From Nocardioides marmoriginsengisoli (GTDB lineage Bacteria; Actinomycetota; Actinomycetes; Propionibacteriales; Nocardioidaceae): a stretch of 64,000 bases of DNA. Both the position numbers and the translations under genes were made by a program. Positions 49,539-58,460 of the stretch are shown here, in pieces (positions within the stretch are counted from its first letter, which is position 1; each line of letters opens with the position of its first letter). Below the pieces are notes generated by a model that ran no database searches, was not told the origin of the DNA, and saw only the letters and a program-made list of their open reading frames with translations. The stretch spans positions 62,001 through 126,000 of the forward strand of contig NZ_RJSE01000007.1 of NCBI RefSeq assembly GCF_003725695.1. The letters run 5' to 3'.

Positions 49539-49958
49539 TCACTTGAGCAGGATGACGTCGGCCCCCATCGCTGAGTACGTGTTGAGCGCCCGGGCGTCGC
49601 GTGTCATCAAGACGCATCCGTGCTCGACTGCCGCTGCCGCGACCAGGGCGTCGTAGACGGCTCCGCCGGAGATGGCGGAGCGTGCCAGCTTCGCGATCAG
49701 CTCGTTCGCTCGACGAGCTGACAGGTGTCGTGTGTGCGGGAAGTTGTGGCGAAGCATCAGAGCAGCCTTGTCGGGACTGACCCGGCTCGGCTCGGGCAGC
49801 CTGGTGATGACGGAGAAGGTCTCGAATGCAGCGTGTCCGGCCAGACCGAGGCGCTTCTTGGACGTCGCCTGGTGGGTGGCTGCGTGGGCTACATGGGTGC
49901 GGACTAGGAAGGGGACCGCGGCGCTCGTGTCGAGCAGCAGGTCAGCGCTGGTTGGCAA
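49539..49958 (-). CDS. PIN-domain ribonuclease toxin (VapC-like)
   Basis: This 139-residue PIN protein has the first acidic residue in LLDTSAAVPFL, a Glu in AFETFSVITRL, and YDALVAAAAVEHGCVLMTRD carrying the later Asp residues. VapC toxins cleave RNA. It overlaps the 3' end of the AbrB-type antitoxin gene by 17 bases. Confidence 0.87.
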   Translation of the reverse strand: MPTSADLLLDTSAAVPFLVRTHVAHAATHQATSKKRLGLAGHAAFETFSVITRLPEPSRVSPDKAALMLRHNFPHTRHLSARRANELIAKLARSAISGGAVYDALVAAAAVEHGCVLMTRDARALNTYSAMGADVILLK

Positions 49959-50175
49959 GGCGCAGGTCTCGAACGTCGTCGTCGGTCATCGTGTGATCTC
50001 CTCCGATGAGCAGGTAGTCGCCGACCTCGACCACGATGTCGCTCGCGATGAGGTCGATCCTGAGCCCGGAGCCGTCCTCCCGGATCTCGACCCGGGATCC
50101 GGCGGTGATGCCCAGCCGATCGCGCAGCTCCTTGGGGACGACGAGGCGCCCGGCTCGGTCGATGGTCGTCTGCAT
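49942..50175 (-). CDS. AbrB/SpoVT-fold antitoxin
   Basis: This 77-residue protein opens with MQTTIDRAGRLVVPKELRDR, the swapped-hairpin AbrB DNA-binding signature, and continues with TAGSRVEIREDGSGLRI. It pairs with the PIN toxin whose gene overlaps its end. A much longer in-frame reading on this strand extends to 52542 through recQ and is spurious. The palindrome at 50174 surrounds its start. Confidence 0.88.
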   Translation of the reverse strand: MQTTIDRAGRLVVPKELRDRLGITAGSRVEIREDGSGLRIDLIASDIVVEVGDYLLIGGDHTMTDDDVRDLRLANQR

Positions 50176-50204
50176 ACCATCAAGAGTACCATTGATGATG
50201 GTAT
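50174..50204. promoter_or_regulatory. Operator-like palindrome of the AbrB/PIN module
   Basis: ATACCATC and GATGGTAT are exact complements with 15 bases between; a third TACCAT lies in the centre. The site touches the antitoxin start codon, as expected for autoregulation by the AbrB-type protein. Confidence 0.6.
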
Positions 50205-50334
50205 CGATCATGCCGCCAGTCGGCAGGCGCCTCTTGGCTTCCTTGGCGTCCACAGCAAGCAGAACAGTGGAGGTTGTCTCCAGCCGAGTGGCCCGCCGCG
50301 AGCGTGTGTCGGAGACCTGCGATAGACAGGACGC

Positions 50335-52521
50335 ATGGACCGGACCGAGATGCGTGCTGACGCCGAACGCCACCTGAGGGCGCTCGTCGGCTCCGACACC
50401 GCCACCCTGTACGACGACCAGTGGGCGGCGATCGAGGCGCTGGCAGCCGACCGGCGACGTGCGCTCGTGGTCCAGCGCACCGGGTGGGGCAAGTCGGCTG
50501 TCTACTTCGTCGCGACGGCGCTGCTGCGGGCGCAGGGCTCCGGGCCGACGGTGATCATCTCGCCGCTGCTGGCACTGATGCGCAACCAGATCGAGGCGGC
50601 CGACCGGGCCGGCATCCGGGCGGTGACGATCAACTCGACCAACATCGAGCAGTGGCAAGAGGCGCACGCGCAGATCGCGGCCGGCGAGGTCGACGTGCTG
50701 CTGGTCAGTCCGGAGCGGCTGAACAACCCCGGCTTCCGCGACGAGGTGCTGCCACGGCTGACCGAGTCCGCGGGCCTGCTGGTGATCGACGAGGCGCACT
50801 GCATCTCCGACTGGGGGCACGACTTCCGGCCGGACTACCGGCGGATCCGGCAGATGCTGACCGACCTGCCCGCCGGGATCCCGGTGCTGGCGACCACCGC
50901 GACCGCGAACGCGCGGGTGACGGCTGACGTTGCCGAGCAGCTGGCCGCCTCGGACGCTGACCCTCACCTCGTCTCGACGAGCTCGACGTCCGAGGCTGCG
51001 CCCAAGGCTGCGTCCGAGGCTGCGTCCGGGGGCGAGGTCGGAGCCGGGGTGGAAAGCGAGGTTCTGGTACTCCGCGGCGAGCTCGACCGGGAGTCGCTCA
51101 GCCTCGCCGTGCTCAACCTCAAGCGCCCCGAGGAACGACTCGCCTGGCTGGCCGACCACCTCGACGAGCTCGACGGCTCCGGCATCATCTACACGCTCAC
51201 CGTCGCCGCGTCCCAGGAGATCGCCGGGTTCCTGCGCGATCGCGGGCACGATGTGGCGGCGTACTCGGGACAGACCGAGCCGACCGAGCGACAAGCGCTC
51301 GAGCAGGACCTGCTCGCCGGCCGGCTCAAGGCGCTGGTGGCGACCAGCGCTCTCGGGATGGGCTTCGATGCGACTCTCGGGTTCGTGGTCAACGTCGGCG
51401 CGCCGGCCTCCCCGGTCGCCTACTACCAGCAGGTCGGCCGTGCGGGGCGCGGGACGGCGCACGCCACGGTGCTGCTGCTGCCGGCGTACGAGGACCGCGA
51501 CATCTGGAAGTACTTCGCCTCGCTGGCGTTCCCGCCCGAGCAGCACGTCCGGACCGCTCTCTCCGCGCTGGCCCAGCACGGCGGAGCGATGTCGACGGCA
51601 ACGCTGGAGACCTTCGTCGACCTGAGCCGCGGCCGGCTCGAGATGATGCTGAAGGTCCTGGACGTCGACGGCGCCGTACGCCGGGTCCAGGGCGGCTGGA
51701 CCGCCACCGGCCAGGACTGGGTCTACGAACAGGACCGCTACGACCGGGTCGCGGCGGCACGGCGTGACGAGCAGGCGCTGATGCTGGAGTACATCTCCAC
51801 GGACAGGTGCCGGATGCGCTTCCTGCGGGAGGCACTCGACGACCCGGGCGCGGTGGACTGCGGCCGCTGCGACAACTGCGCCGGACTGGCGCTGCCGAGC
51901 TCGGTCAGCGACGCCGCGGTGGAGGTGGCCGGTGATCGGCTCTCCCGCCCCGGGGTGGCGGTGCAGCCGCGGAAGATGTGGCCGACGGCGCTCGGCAACC
52001 TGGGGATCGACCTCAAGGGCAAGATCAGCGCCGGTGCCGAGGAGGGCCGGGTCGTCGCCCGGCTCACCGACCTCGGCCTCGGGCAGGCGCTCCGCGACCT
52101 GTTCCGCCCGGGTGCCGAGGACCAGCCGATCCCGGCCGCCCTGGCCCAGGGCGTGATCGCGACGCTGAGCGACTGGCAGCCCGGTGCGGAGGGGATCGTC
52201 AGCTTCGAGTCCCGGACCCATCCGCTGCTGGTTGCCAGCCTGGTCGAGGGGATCTCCCGGGTCGGGAAGATCCCGGTGCTCGGCCGGATCGCGATCCGCG
52301 ACGACAGCGTCGGGACCGGCTACGGCTCGACGAACTCGGCGCAGCGGATCGCCGCGGTGACCCGGCGCTACGCCCTCGACGCCGAGGGCGTCGCCGGCAA
52401 GCGGGTGCTCCTGGTCGACGACCTGATCGGCACCGGCTGGTCGATGGCGCTGGGCGCGCACTGGCTGCGCGAGGCCGGTGCCGAGGCGGTGCTGCCGCTG
52501 GCCCTGGGGTCGGAGACCTAG
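50335..52521 (+). CDS. RecQ-family DNA helicase with C-terminal phosphoribosyltransferase-like domain
   Basis: This 728-residue superfamily 2 helicase has Walker A TGWGKS (Lys53), the DEAH box from Asp152 (VIDEAHCISDWGHDFRPDY), and motif VI in QQVGRAGRG. The RecQ zinc site is at about Cys492, Cys509, Cys512 and Cys515. The last 130 residues contain VLLVDDLIGTGWS, the PRPP-binding loop of the phosphoribosyltransferase fold, an addition to standard RecQ. Between helicase domains a linker of about 30 residues (212-235) is coded by a REP-like element and 12-base repeats. It unwinds DNA with ATP. Confidence 0.9.
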   Translation: MDRTEMRADAERHLRALVGSDTATLYDDQWAAIEALAADRRRALVVQRTGWGKSAVYFVATALLRAQGSGPTVIISPLLALMRNQIEAADRAGIRAVTINSTNIEQWQEAHAQIAAGEVDVLLVSPERLNNPGFRDEVLPRLTESAGLLVIDEAHCISDWGHDFRPDYRRIRQMLTDLPAGIPVLATTATANARVTADVAEQLAASDADPHLVSTSSTSEAAPKAASEAASGGEVGAGVESEVLVLRGELDRESLSLAVLNLKRPEERLAWLADHLDELDGSGIIYTLTVAASQEIAGFLRDRGHDVAAYSGQTEPTERQALEQDLLAGRLKALVATSALGMGFDATLGFVVNVGAPASPVAYYQQVGRAGRGTAHATVLLLPAYEDRDIWKYFASLAFPPEQHVRTALSALAQHGGAMSTATLETFVDLSRGRLEMMLKVLDVDGAVRRVQGGWTATGQDWVYEQDRYDRVAAARRDEQALMLEYISTDRCRMRFLREALDDPGAVDCGRCDNCAGLALPSSVSDAAVEVAGDRLSRPGVAVQPRKMWPTALGNLGIDLKGKISAGAEEGRVVARLTDLGLGQALRDLFRPGAEDQPIPAALAQGVIATLSDWQPGAEGIVSFESRTHPLLVASLVEGISRVGKIPVLGRIAIRDDSVGTGYGSTNSAQRIAAVTRRYALDAEGVAGKRVLLVDDLIGTGWSMALGAHWLREAGAEAVLPLALGSET
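50970..50992 (+). repeat. REP-like element, copy 3, inside recQ
   Basis: CGTCTCGACGAGCTCGACGT plus CCG matches the element at 40633 with one change. Here it is translated in frame as LVSTSSTSE within the linker between the two helicase domains. Confidence 0.65.
50988..51035 (+). repeat. 12-base tandem repeat in recQ linker
   Basis: GTCCGAGGCTGC, GCCCAAGGCTGC, GTCCGAGGCTGC and a diverged fourth unit encode SEAAPKAASEAASGGE. The run follows directly on REP copy 3 and extends the linker in frame. Confidence 0.75.
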
Positions 52522-52534
52522 GACCCAGCGACTC

Positions 52535-52573
52535 GTCGGCAACGTGTCACCGGCTCGTCACCTGGGACCCACC
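52535..52573. promoter_or_regulatory. PHO-box-like 11-base direct repeats upstream of phoA
   Basis: GTCGGC, GTCACC, GTCACC and CCCACC begin at 52535, 52546, 52557 and 52568, a strict 11-base period. PhoP boxes of actinobacteria have this form. The array ends about 62 bases before the phoA ATG. Confidence 0.65.
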
Positions 52574-52635
52574 TGAGGGATTCCTGCGGCGGATTGGCTC
52601 GACGGAGAAGCTCCACCACTCCGAAAGGCCACCTG

Positions 52636-54078
52636 ATGTCCAAGCTCCGCAAGTCCGCGATCGCCCTGGCGCTCAGCGCCGCGGTGGTCGGCGGCGGCTC
52701 CGCAGCCATCGCCAACCCCTTCTTCTCCTCGCCGGTGATCGACCGGGCCGCCAAGGGTCAGGTCGACCAGCTCGGCGGCGCCCGTCGTGAGGCCACCGAC
52801 CAGACCGCGATCATCCAGAAGGCGCTCAAGACCGGGAAGGCCAAGAACGTCATCCTGATCATCGGCGACGGCATGGGCGACTCCGAGATCACCGTGGCGC
52901 GCAACTACCTCGAGGGTGCTGGGGGTGCCTTCAAGGGACTGGACGCGCTCCCGCTCACCGGGCAGATGACGCACTACGGCGTCTACAAGGACACCGGGAA
53001 GCCGGACTACGTGCCGGACTCGGCCGCGACCGGCACCGCGTGGGCGACGGGGGTGAAGACCTACGACAACGCCGTCGGCGTCGACCGTCTCGGCAAGCCG
53101 CACCAGAACCTGCTCGAGCTCGCCAAGATCAAGGGCAAGGCCACCGGCAACATCACCACCTCGGAGATCCAGGACGCCACCCCGGCGGTGCAGCAGTCGC
53201 ACATCAGCCTGCGCTCCTGCTACGGCCCGAAGGCCACCACGGCGAACTGCCCGGAGGCGGCGCTGCAGAACGGCGGCCTCGGCTCGATCAGCGAGCAGCT
53301 GCTGAACACCCGCCCGGACGTCACCATGGGCGGCGGCGCGGCCACGTTCGAGGCGAACACCCCGGCGGACGTCGCCCAGGCCGGTCCGTGGGCCGGCGAG
53401 ACGCTGAAGAACCAGGCGTTCGCCCGCGGCTACAACTACATCACCACCAAGGCGCAGTTGGCCGGCGTGACCAAGGCCGACCAGACCAAGCCGCTGCTCG
53501 CGCTCTTCGCGGCGGGCAACATGCCGGTCAAGCTCACCGGTCCCGCGGCGACCTCCGGCGGTGCGAACCTGCCGGCGGCCACCTGCACGGACAACCCGGC
53601 CTGGGCGGCGATGCCGTCGCTGAAGGACATGACCTCGAAGTCCATCGACCTGCTCTCCAAGAGCACGGCCGGCAAGAACAAGGGCTTCTTCCTCCAGGTC
53701 GAGTCCGCGTCCATCGACAAGCAGGACCACGCCGCGGACGCGTGCGGCCAGATCGGTGAGACCGAGCAGCTCGACCAGGCCGTGCAGGCGGCGCTCGCCT
53801 TCGCCCGCAAGGACAACAACACCCTCGTCATCGTGACCGCGGACCACGCCCACACCAGCCAGCTGGTCGACGGCAACACCCCCGGTCTCACGGTCAAGCT
53901 GACCACCAACGAGGGCAGCCCGATGACGGTCGCCTACGGCACCGCCGCCGCGGGTGGGAGCCAGCAGCACACGGGCTCGCAGCTCCGCGTCGCCGGCTTC
54001 GGCCCGGGTGCCGGCAACCTGGTCGGCCTGATCGACCAGACCGACATCAACTTCATCATCAAGCGGGCGTTCGGCTGA
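52636..54078 (+). CDS. phoA: Secreted alkaline phosphatase
   Basis: This 480-residue enzyme releases phosphate from organic esters outside the cell. A signal peptide covers the first 27-30 residues ([19 protein letters not shown]). Metal and active-site motifs are [26 protein letters not shown] with the nucleophile Ser129, [23 protein letters not shown] and QHTGSQ. The ATG at 52636 is preferred over an in-frame start at 52594 that would bury the signal. It has a PHO-box-like array upstream and a terminator at 54094. Confidence 0.93.
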   Translation: MSKLRKSAIALALSAAVVGGGSAAIANPFFSSPVIDRAAKGQVDQLGGARREATDQTAIIQKALKTGKAKNVILIIGDGMGDSEITVARNYLEGAGGAFKGLDALPLTGQMTHYGVYKDTGKPDYVPDSAATGTAWATGVKTYDNAVGVDRLGKPHQNLLELAKIKGKATGNITTSEIQDATPAVQQSHISLRSCYGPKATTANCPEAALQNGGLGSISEQLLNTRPDVTMGGGAATFEANTPADVAQAGPWAGETLKNQAFARGYNYITTKAQLAGVTKADQTKPLLALFAAGNMPVKLTGPAATSGGANLPAATCTDNPAWAAMPSLKDMTSKSIDLLSKSTAGKNKGFFLQVESASIDKQDHAADACGQIGETEQLDQAVQAALAFARKDNNTLVIVTADHAHTSQLVDGNTPGLTVKLTTNEGSPMTVAYGTAAAGGSQQHTGSQLRVAGFGPGAGNLVGLIDQTDINFIIKRAFG

Positions 54079-54093
54079 CCCGGGCTCCCCGGG

Positions 54094-54132
54094 CAACCCG
54101 CGGTCGGCCTTCGGGCCGGTCGCGGGTTGTTC
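54094..54132 (+). terminator. Terminator between phoA and the APC permease
   Basis: CAACCCGCG and GGCC segments pair with their complements around a TTCG loop (16-base arms, two internal mismatches), followed by TTGTTCC. It lies 16 bases after the phoA stop and ends close to the convergent permease stop, so it may serve both. Confidence 0.75.
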
Positions 54133-54135
54133 CGC

Positions 54136-56085
54136 TCACCCGACGTGCACGTGCGGACGCCGATCCCGGTCCGGCTCCGCCCGGCGCAGCACCTCGCGAG
54201 TGACCGGCGCGACCTCGCCGACGCCGAAGAAGAGGAACCGGACGAGGTTCGCCAGCGGACTTCCCTCCGTCCACTCGAAGTAGATGTGCGGGCGGACGCC
54301 GGTGCGGTCGCGGATGTCGAGGAGGAGGGCGGCGATCGCGTTGGGGACGGTGGGGGAGTCCATCCTGATCACCCGGTACGTCCCGTGCACGACCTCCCCG
54401 CGCGCCTCCAGCACGCTCTCGAAGTCGGAGGGGTCGGTGACCCGCACCTCCAGGAAGAGGATGTCGTCGATCCCGGGGAGGTCGTTGTCGGCGATGATCT
54501 GGGCGCGCTTGAGGCGGTACTCCTCCGCGTTGCCGGCGTCCGGCTCGTTGGCGACGATCCGGATCGTACGGCGGGCGCAGTCGCGCAGGAACATCTCGAC
54601 GGTCTCGTCGACGTCGACCTCGGTGGTGCGCAGCTCGAACGCCCGCCGGATCCGGGAGAGCACCGAGAGCAGCACGATCGCGGCGATGAAGATCCCGCCG
54701 ATCTTCACCCCGTCCGGCCGTTCCAGGATGTTGTCGACGGTGGTGTAGACGAAGACCAGGGCGATCGCCGCGAACGCCGCGGTGCGCTTGGGCTGGCCGG
54801 CCTTGCGCGCTGCCAGGGTCACGGCGACGGCGGCCGAGGTGATCAGCACCAGCACCCCGGTCGCGTAGGCGCCGCCCTGGGCGTTCACGTCGGCGTCGAA
54901 GATCCAGGTGATCAGGAACGCCGTACCGGTCAGCACGAGCACCAGCGGCCGTACGGCGGCAGCCCACTCCGGCGCCATCCCGTAGCGCGGCAGGTACCGC
55001 GGCAGCAGGTTCAGCAGCCCCGCCATCGCGGACGCGCCGGCGAACCAGAGGATCGCGATCGTGGAGACGTCGTACACGGTGCCGAAGGCGCTGCCGAGGT
55101 ACTCGTGCGCGAGGAACGCCAGTGCTCGACCGGAGGCCTTGCCGCCCTCCTCGAACTCCTCCGACGGGATCAGCCAGGTGGTGACCAGGCTGCTGGCGAG
55201 CAGGTACACGCTCATGATCACCGCGGCGGTGGCGAGCAGCTTCTTGGTGTTGCGGATCCGCCCGGTCGGCTTCTGCTCGGTGTCGTCCGGGTCGCCCTCG
55301 ACGTGGGTCATCACCGCGACGCCGGTCTCGAAACCGGAGAGGCCGAGGGCGAGCTTGGGGAAGAGCAGCAGCGAGACCGCGAGCATCGCCCACGGACTGC
55401 TGTGCTCGACGTTGAGCAGGTTCACCCAGTCCCCGACGACGTGCGGGTGCTCGACGACGTGCCAGAGCGCGACCGCGATCACCGCCAGGTTGAGTCCCAG
55501 GTAGACGAGGACGAGGACGACGGCGACGCCGATCGCCTCACCGAACCCGCGGAGGAAGACCAGGCCGAGCAGCCCGACCAGGACCAGGGTCACCAGCACC
55601 TCGCGCCCGTGCAGGAAGTCGGGCACGTTCGGGTTCTCGACCACGTGCGCGGTCGCGTCGGCGGCGGAGAGGGTGATCGTGATCATGAAGTCGGTGGCGG
55701 CGAACCCGAGCAGCACCAGGACGAAGAGCTTGCCCTTCCAGAACGGCAGCAGCTTCTCCAGCATCGCGATCGAGCCCTGGCCGCGGGGACTCTCCGACGC
55801 CACCCGGCGATAGACCGGCAGCGCCCCGAGCAGGGTGAGCAGCACCAGCACCAGGGTCGCGATCGGGGCGAGCGCACCGGCCGCCAGGGCCGCGATGCCC
55901 GGCTGGTAGCCGAGGGTGGAGAAGTAGTCGACCCCGGTCAGGCACATCACCTTCCACCAGGAGTCCCGGTGGTGGGTGTGCTTCTCCTCGGCGTACGGAC
56001 CCACCTGGTCGTCGCGGGAGGTCGACGCCCCGGCGAAGAGCCAACGTCGAATCGGGCCGCGGTCGGCGGCGTTCGAGGGCGTCAT
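54136..56085 (-). CDS. APC-superfamily permease, possibly a potassium transporter
   Basis: This 649-residue membrane protein has about twelve helices (from [21 protein letters not shown] to [17 protein letters not shown]) and a C-terminal soluble domain of about 160 residues. It resembles large actinobacterial APC permeases, often annotated as amino-acid transporters. It is divergent from kdp and both promoters have GTTAGG repeats of the same spacing, so a role in potassium uptake is inferred. The ATG at 56085 is chosen; a GTG at 56115 would overlap the repeats. Confidence 0.8.
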   Translation of the reverse strand: MTPSNAADRGPIRRWLFAGASTSRDDQVGPYAEEKHTHHRDSWWKVMCLTGVDYFSTLGYQPGIAALAAGALAPIATLVLVLLTLLGALPVYRRVASESPRGQGSIAMLEKLLPFWKGKLFVLVLLGFAATDFMITITLSAADATAHVVENPNVPDFLHGREVLVTLVLVGLLGLVFLRGFGEAIGVAVVLVLVYLGLNLAVIAVALWHVVEHPHVVGDWVNLLNVEHSSPWAMLAVSLLLFPKLALGLSGFETGVAVMTHVEGDPDDTEQKPTGRIRNTKKLLATAAVIMSVYLLASSLVTTWLIPSEEFEEGGKASGRALAFLAHEYLGSAFGTVYDVSTIAILWFAGASAMAGLLNLLPRYLPRYGMAPEWAAAVRPLVLVLTGTAFLITWIFDADVNAQGGAYATGVLVLITSAAVAVTLAARKAGQPKRTAAFAAIALVFVYTTVDNILERPDGVKIGGIFIAAIVLLSVLSRIRRAFELRTTEVDVDETVEMFLRDCARRTIRIVANEPDAGNAEEYRLKRAQIIADNDLPGIDDILFLEVRVTDPSDFESVLEARGEVVHGTYRVIRMDSPTVPNAIAALLLDIRDRTGVRPHIYFEWTEGSPLANLVRFLFFGVGEVAPVTREVLRRAEPDRDRRPHVHVG

Positions 56086-56114
56086 CCACCCATCGAAACA
56101 CCAGCGCAAGGGCA

Positions 56115-56141
56115 CTAACGGGTCCCTAACGCTTTCCTAAC
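56115..56141 (-). promoter_or_regulatory. Response-regulator repeat array of the APC permease (KdpE-box-like)
   Basis: CTAAC begins at 56115, 56126 and 56137, exactly every 11 bases. Read toward the permease it is GTTAGG-N5-GTTAGG-N5-GTTAGT. OmpR-family regulators such as KdpE bind repeats of this form. Confidence 0.65.
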
Positions 56142-56195
56142 ACCCGCCGCACCGGAACCGGTCGTGTGCGTCGTGTGAGGAAACGACCTCCCGCG

Positions 56196-56212
56196 GTTAG
56201 GGGGGTGTTAGG
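56196..56212 (+). promoter_or_regulatory. Response-regulator repeat array of the kdp operon (KdpE-box-like)
   Basis: GTTAGG-GGGGT-GTTAGG on the plus strand begins at 56196, with an 11-base period. It is the same motif and spacing as at 56115-56141 but pointing to kdp, and lies 40 bases upstream of the first gene at 56252. Confidence 0.7.
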
Positions 56213-56251
56213 GCGATGGAATCAAGGTTCCGACGGGCGTTTGCTGGTGCC

Positions 56252-56626
56252 ATGCCCACTCAGACGCAACGACCCGAGTCCCTGGTCGACGACCCCGGGA
56301 TCTGGTTCGGGATCGCCACCGGACTGGTGATCGTCACCTTCCTCATCGCCGGCCTCTCCGGCTTCGGCGCCGTCGGCACCGGGGCAGCGGTGCTGCTCGT
56401 CGGCGGCCTGGCCGCAGTCCGGCTCCCGGGCCTGATCGCGCTGGCGCTCGGCATCGTGGTGTGGGCCTTCTACACCGGGTTCACCGAGAACAGCCTCGGC
56501 CAGCTGACCTTCGCCGCCGGCGACCTGGTCCGGCTCGCCGGCTTCGCGGTCGCCACGGTGGCTATCGCCCAGCTGGTCCGGTCGCTCCACGACACCGGCA
56601 CCGTCCGGGAGGTCCGCCATGGGTGA
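56252..56626 (+). CDS. Small membrane protein at the head of the kdp operon
   Basis: This 124-residue protein has three to four hydrophobic helices (GIWFGIATGLVIVTFLIAGL, GTGAAVLLVGGLAAVRL, LIALALGIVVWAFYTGF, LVRLAGFAVATVAIAQLV). No motif is recognised and it is not a standard Kdp subunit. Its 3' end overlaps the 27-codon ORF at 56619 by eight bases. The ATG at 56252 is chosen because the in-frame ATG at 56216 lies next to the repeat array. Its place suggests a role in K+ uptake or in sensing. Confidence 0.7.
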   Translation: MPTQTQRPESLVDDPGIWFGIATGLVIVTFLIAGLSGFGAVGTGAAVLLVGGLAAVRLPGLIALALGIVVWAFYTGFTENSLGQLTFAAGDLVRLAGFAVATVAIAQLVRSLHDTGTVREVRHG

Positions 56627-56702
56627 CGTGACCTTCCTGCTCCTCATCGGCGCGCTCTTCGTCCTGATCCTCCTGATCCTGAAAGGGGTGGACCGGCTGT
56701 GA
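56619..56702 (+). CDS. 27-residue membrane micro-ORF ahead of kdpF
   Basis: ATG at 56619 opens a reading frame of 27 residues: MGDVTFLLLIGALF, then [13 protein letters not shown]. It is one hydrophobic helix with a short charged tail. The start overlaps the upstream membrane gene and its stop overlaps the GTG of kdpF (GTGA), so translation would be coupled. GGAGG lies at 56608-56612, about seven bases before the ATG. It is not the usual KdpF sequence and could be a second small Kdp subunit, or a mere coupling ORF. Confidence 0.65.
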   Translation: MGDVTFLLLIGALFVLILLILKGVDRL

Positions 56703-56800
56703 GCCCAGAAATCAGCGGGGAGAACCTCATCGGCTTGATCCTCAGCATCCTCATCCTCGGCTACCTCGTGGTCGCCCTCCTCTTCCCGGAGCGTTTCTGA
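56699..56800 (+). CDS. kdpF: KdpF, small subunit of the K+-transporting ATPase
   Basis: This 33-residue peptide starts at GTG and contains [20 protein letters not shown] followed by PERF. The pattern LGYLxxALLxPExF is the usual KdpF signature. KdpF stabilises the KdpFABC complex in the membrane. Its stop TGA is one base before the kdpA ATG, and its start overlaps the 27-residue ORF. It was too short to be found by length alone. Confidence 0.88.
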   Translation: MSPEISGENLIGLILSILILGYLVVALLFPERF

Positions 56801-56801
56801 C

Positions 56802-58460
56802 ATGCCCGACACCCTGGCCGGCCTGCTCCAGGTCGGTGCCCTGATCGCTGCGCTCGCACTCTGCTGGCGTCCGCTCGGCGACTACATCGCCCGCTCGCTC
56901 ACCACGGACAAGGACCTCAAGGTCGAGCGCGGGATCTACCGCCTCGTCGGGGTCGACGCGAGGTCCGAGCAGCGCTGGACCATCTACGCCGCCTCGGTGC
57001 TCGCGTTCTCCGCGGTCGGCGTCGTGCTGCTGTTCGTGCTGCAGCGGGTGCAGGAGCACCTGCCGCTCTCGCTGGGCTTCCCCGGCGTCGAACCGGGACT
57101 GGCGTTCAACACCGCGGTCTCGTTCGTGACCAACACCAACTGGCAGGCCTACTCGGGCGAGGCCACCATGGGCCACCTGGTCCAGATGGGCGGCCTGGCC
57201 GTCCAGAACTTCGTCTCCGCCGCTGTCGGTCTCTGCGTCGCGGTCGCCCTGATCCGCGGGTTCGTCCGGTCACGCACCGACGTGCTCGGGAACTTCTGGG
57301 TCGACCTGGTCCGGGTCGTCGTACGGATCCTGCTGCCGCTCGCCGCGGTCGGTGCCGTGGTGCTGATCCTCACCGGCGTGGTGCAGAACTTCTCCGGTGG
57401 TGTGGACGCCAGCACGCTGGCCGGTCAGCACCAGACGATCACGGGCGGCCCGGTGGCCTCCCAGGAAGTGATCAAGGAGCTCGGGACCAACGGCGGCGGC
57501 TTCTACAACGCCAACTCCGCGCACCCGTTCGAGAACCCGAACCCGTTCAGCAACGTCTTCGAGATCTTCCTGCTGATGCTGATCCCGGTCGCGCTGACCC
57601 GGACCTTCGGCACCCTGGTCGGCGACCGTCGCCAGGGCCTCGCGGTGCTCGGTGTGATGGCGACCCTGTGGGGCACGCTGGTGCTGGCGGTGACTGCTCT
57701 CGAGGTGAACCACCACGGGACGGCGCTGCAGGCGGCCGGAGCCGCGATGGAGGGTAAGGAGACCCGGTTCGGCGAATGGGCGTCCGCGTTGTTCGCGGTC
57801 TCCACCACCGGTACGTCGACCGGTGCGGTCAACTCGTTCCACTCGTCGTACACGGGGGTCGGCGGCGGTGCGCTGATCTTCAACATGGGCCTCGGCGAGG
57901 TGGCACCCGGTGGTGTCGGCTCCGGGCTCTACGGGATGCTCGTGCTGGCGATCATGGCGGTCTTCATCGCCGGCCTGATGGTGGGTCGTACGCCGGAGTA
58001 CCTGCGCAAGAAGATCACCGGGCGCGAGATCAAGCTGGTCTCGCTCTACATCCTGACGATGCCGTTGATCGTGCTGATCGGGACCGGGATCGCGATGTCG
58101 TTCTCCTCGACCCGGGCCTCCATGCTCAGCTCCGGCCCGCACGGCCTCTCCGAAGTGCTCTACGGCTTCATGTCGGCGGCCAACAACAACGGCTCGGCGT
58201 TCGGCGGACTCTCGGCGAACACGAACTTCTACAACACCGCCCTGGCGATCGCGATGCTGCTCGGACGGTTCATCCCGATCGTGCTCGTCCTCGCCCTGGC
58301 CGGCTCCTTCGGCCGCCAGCAGAAGGTCCCCGAGACGCCCGGAACGCTGCCGACCCACGGCCCGCTCTTCGTCGTGATGCTGACCGGCGTCACGGTGATC
58401 GTCGCCGGGCTGACCTTCTTCCCCGTCCTTGCTCTTGGTCCTCTTGCGGAAGGCCTGTGA
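56802..58460 (+). CDS. kdpA: KdpA, potassium-binding channel subunit
   Basis: This 552-residue membrane protein has ten helices and the four selectivity-filter-like loops: [50 protein letters not shown] and [19 protein letters not shown]. KdpA selects K+ and passes it through the complex driven by KdpB. Its stop overlaps the kdpB ATG (TGATG). The length is close to the usual 550-560 residues. Confidence 0.95.
   Translation: MPDTLAGLLQVGALIAALALCWRPLGDYIARSLTTDKDLKVERGIYRLVGVDARSEQRWTIYAASVLAFSAVGVVLLFVLQRVQEHLPLSLGFPGVEPGLAFNTAVSFVTNTNWQAYSGEATMGHLVQMGGLAVQNFVSAAVGLCVAVALIRGFVRSRTDVLGNFWVDLVRVVVRILLPLAAVGAVVLILTGVVQNFSGGVDASTLAGQHQTITGGPVASQEVIKELGTNGGGFYNANSAHPFENPNPFSNVFEIFLLMLIPVALTRTFGTLVGDRRQGLAVLGVMATLWGTLVLAVTALEVNHHGTALQAAGAAMEGKETRFGEWASALFAVSTTGTSTGAVNSFHSSYTGVGGGALIFNMGLGEVAPGGVGSGLYGMLVLAIMAVFIAGLMVGRTPEYLRKKITGREIKLVSLYILTMPLIVLIGTGIAMSFSSTRASMLSSGPHGLSEVLYGFMSAANNNGSAFGGLSANTNFYNTALAIAMLLGRFIPIVLVLALAGSFGRQQKVPETPGTLPTHGPLFVVMLTGVTVIVAGLTFFPVLALGPLAEGL

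Noticed and set aside
49942-52542. An 866-codon minus frame that ends in the AbrB antitoxin
   Set aside because: Only the last 77 codons, from the ATG at 50175, make a recognisable protein. The rest is antisense to recQ.
56138-56190. Further inverted repeats (CCGGAACCGG, GGTCGT/ACGACC) in the kdp-permease gap
   Set aside because: The first is short and the second has a 17-base gap; in such GC-rich DNA these are expected by chance and are less convincing than the GTTAGG arrays.
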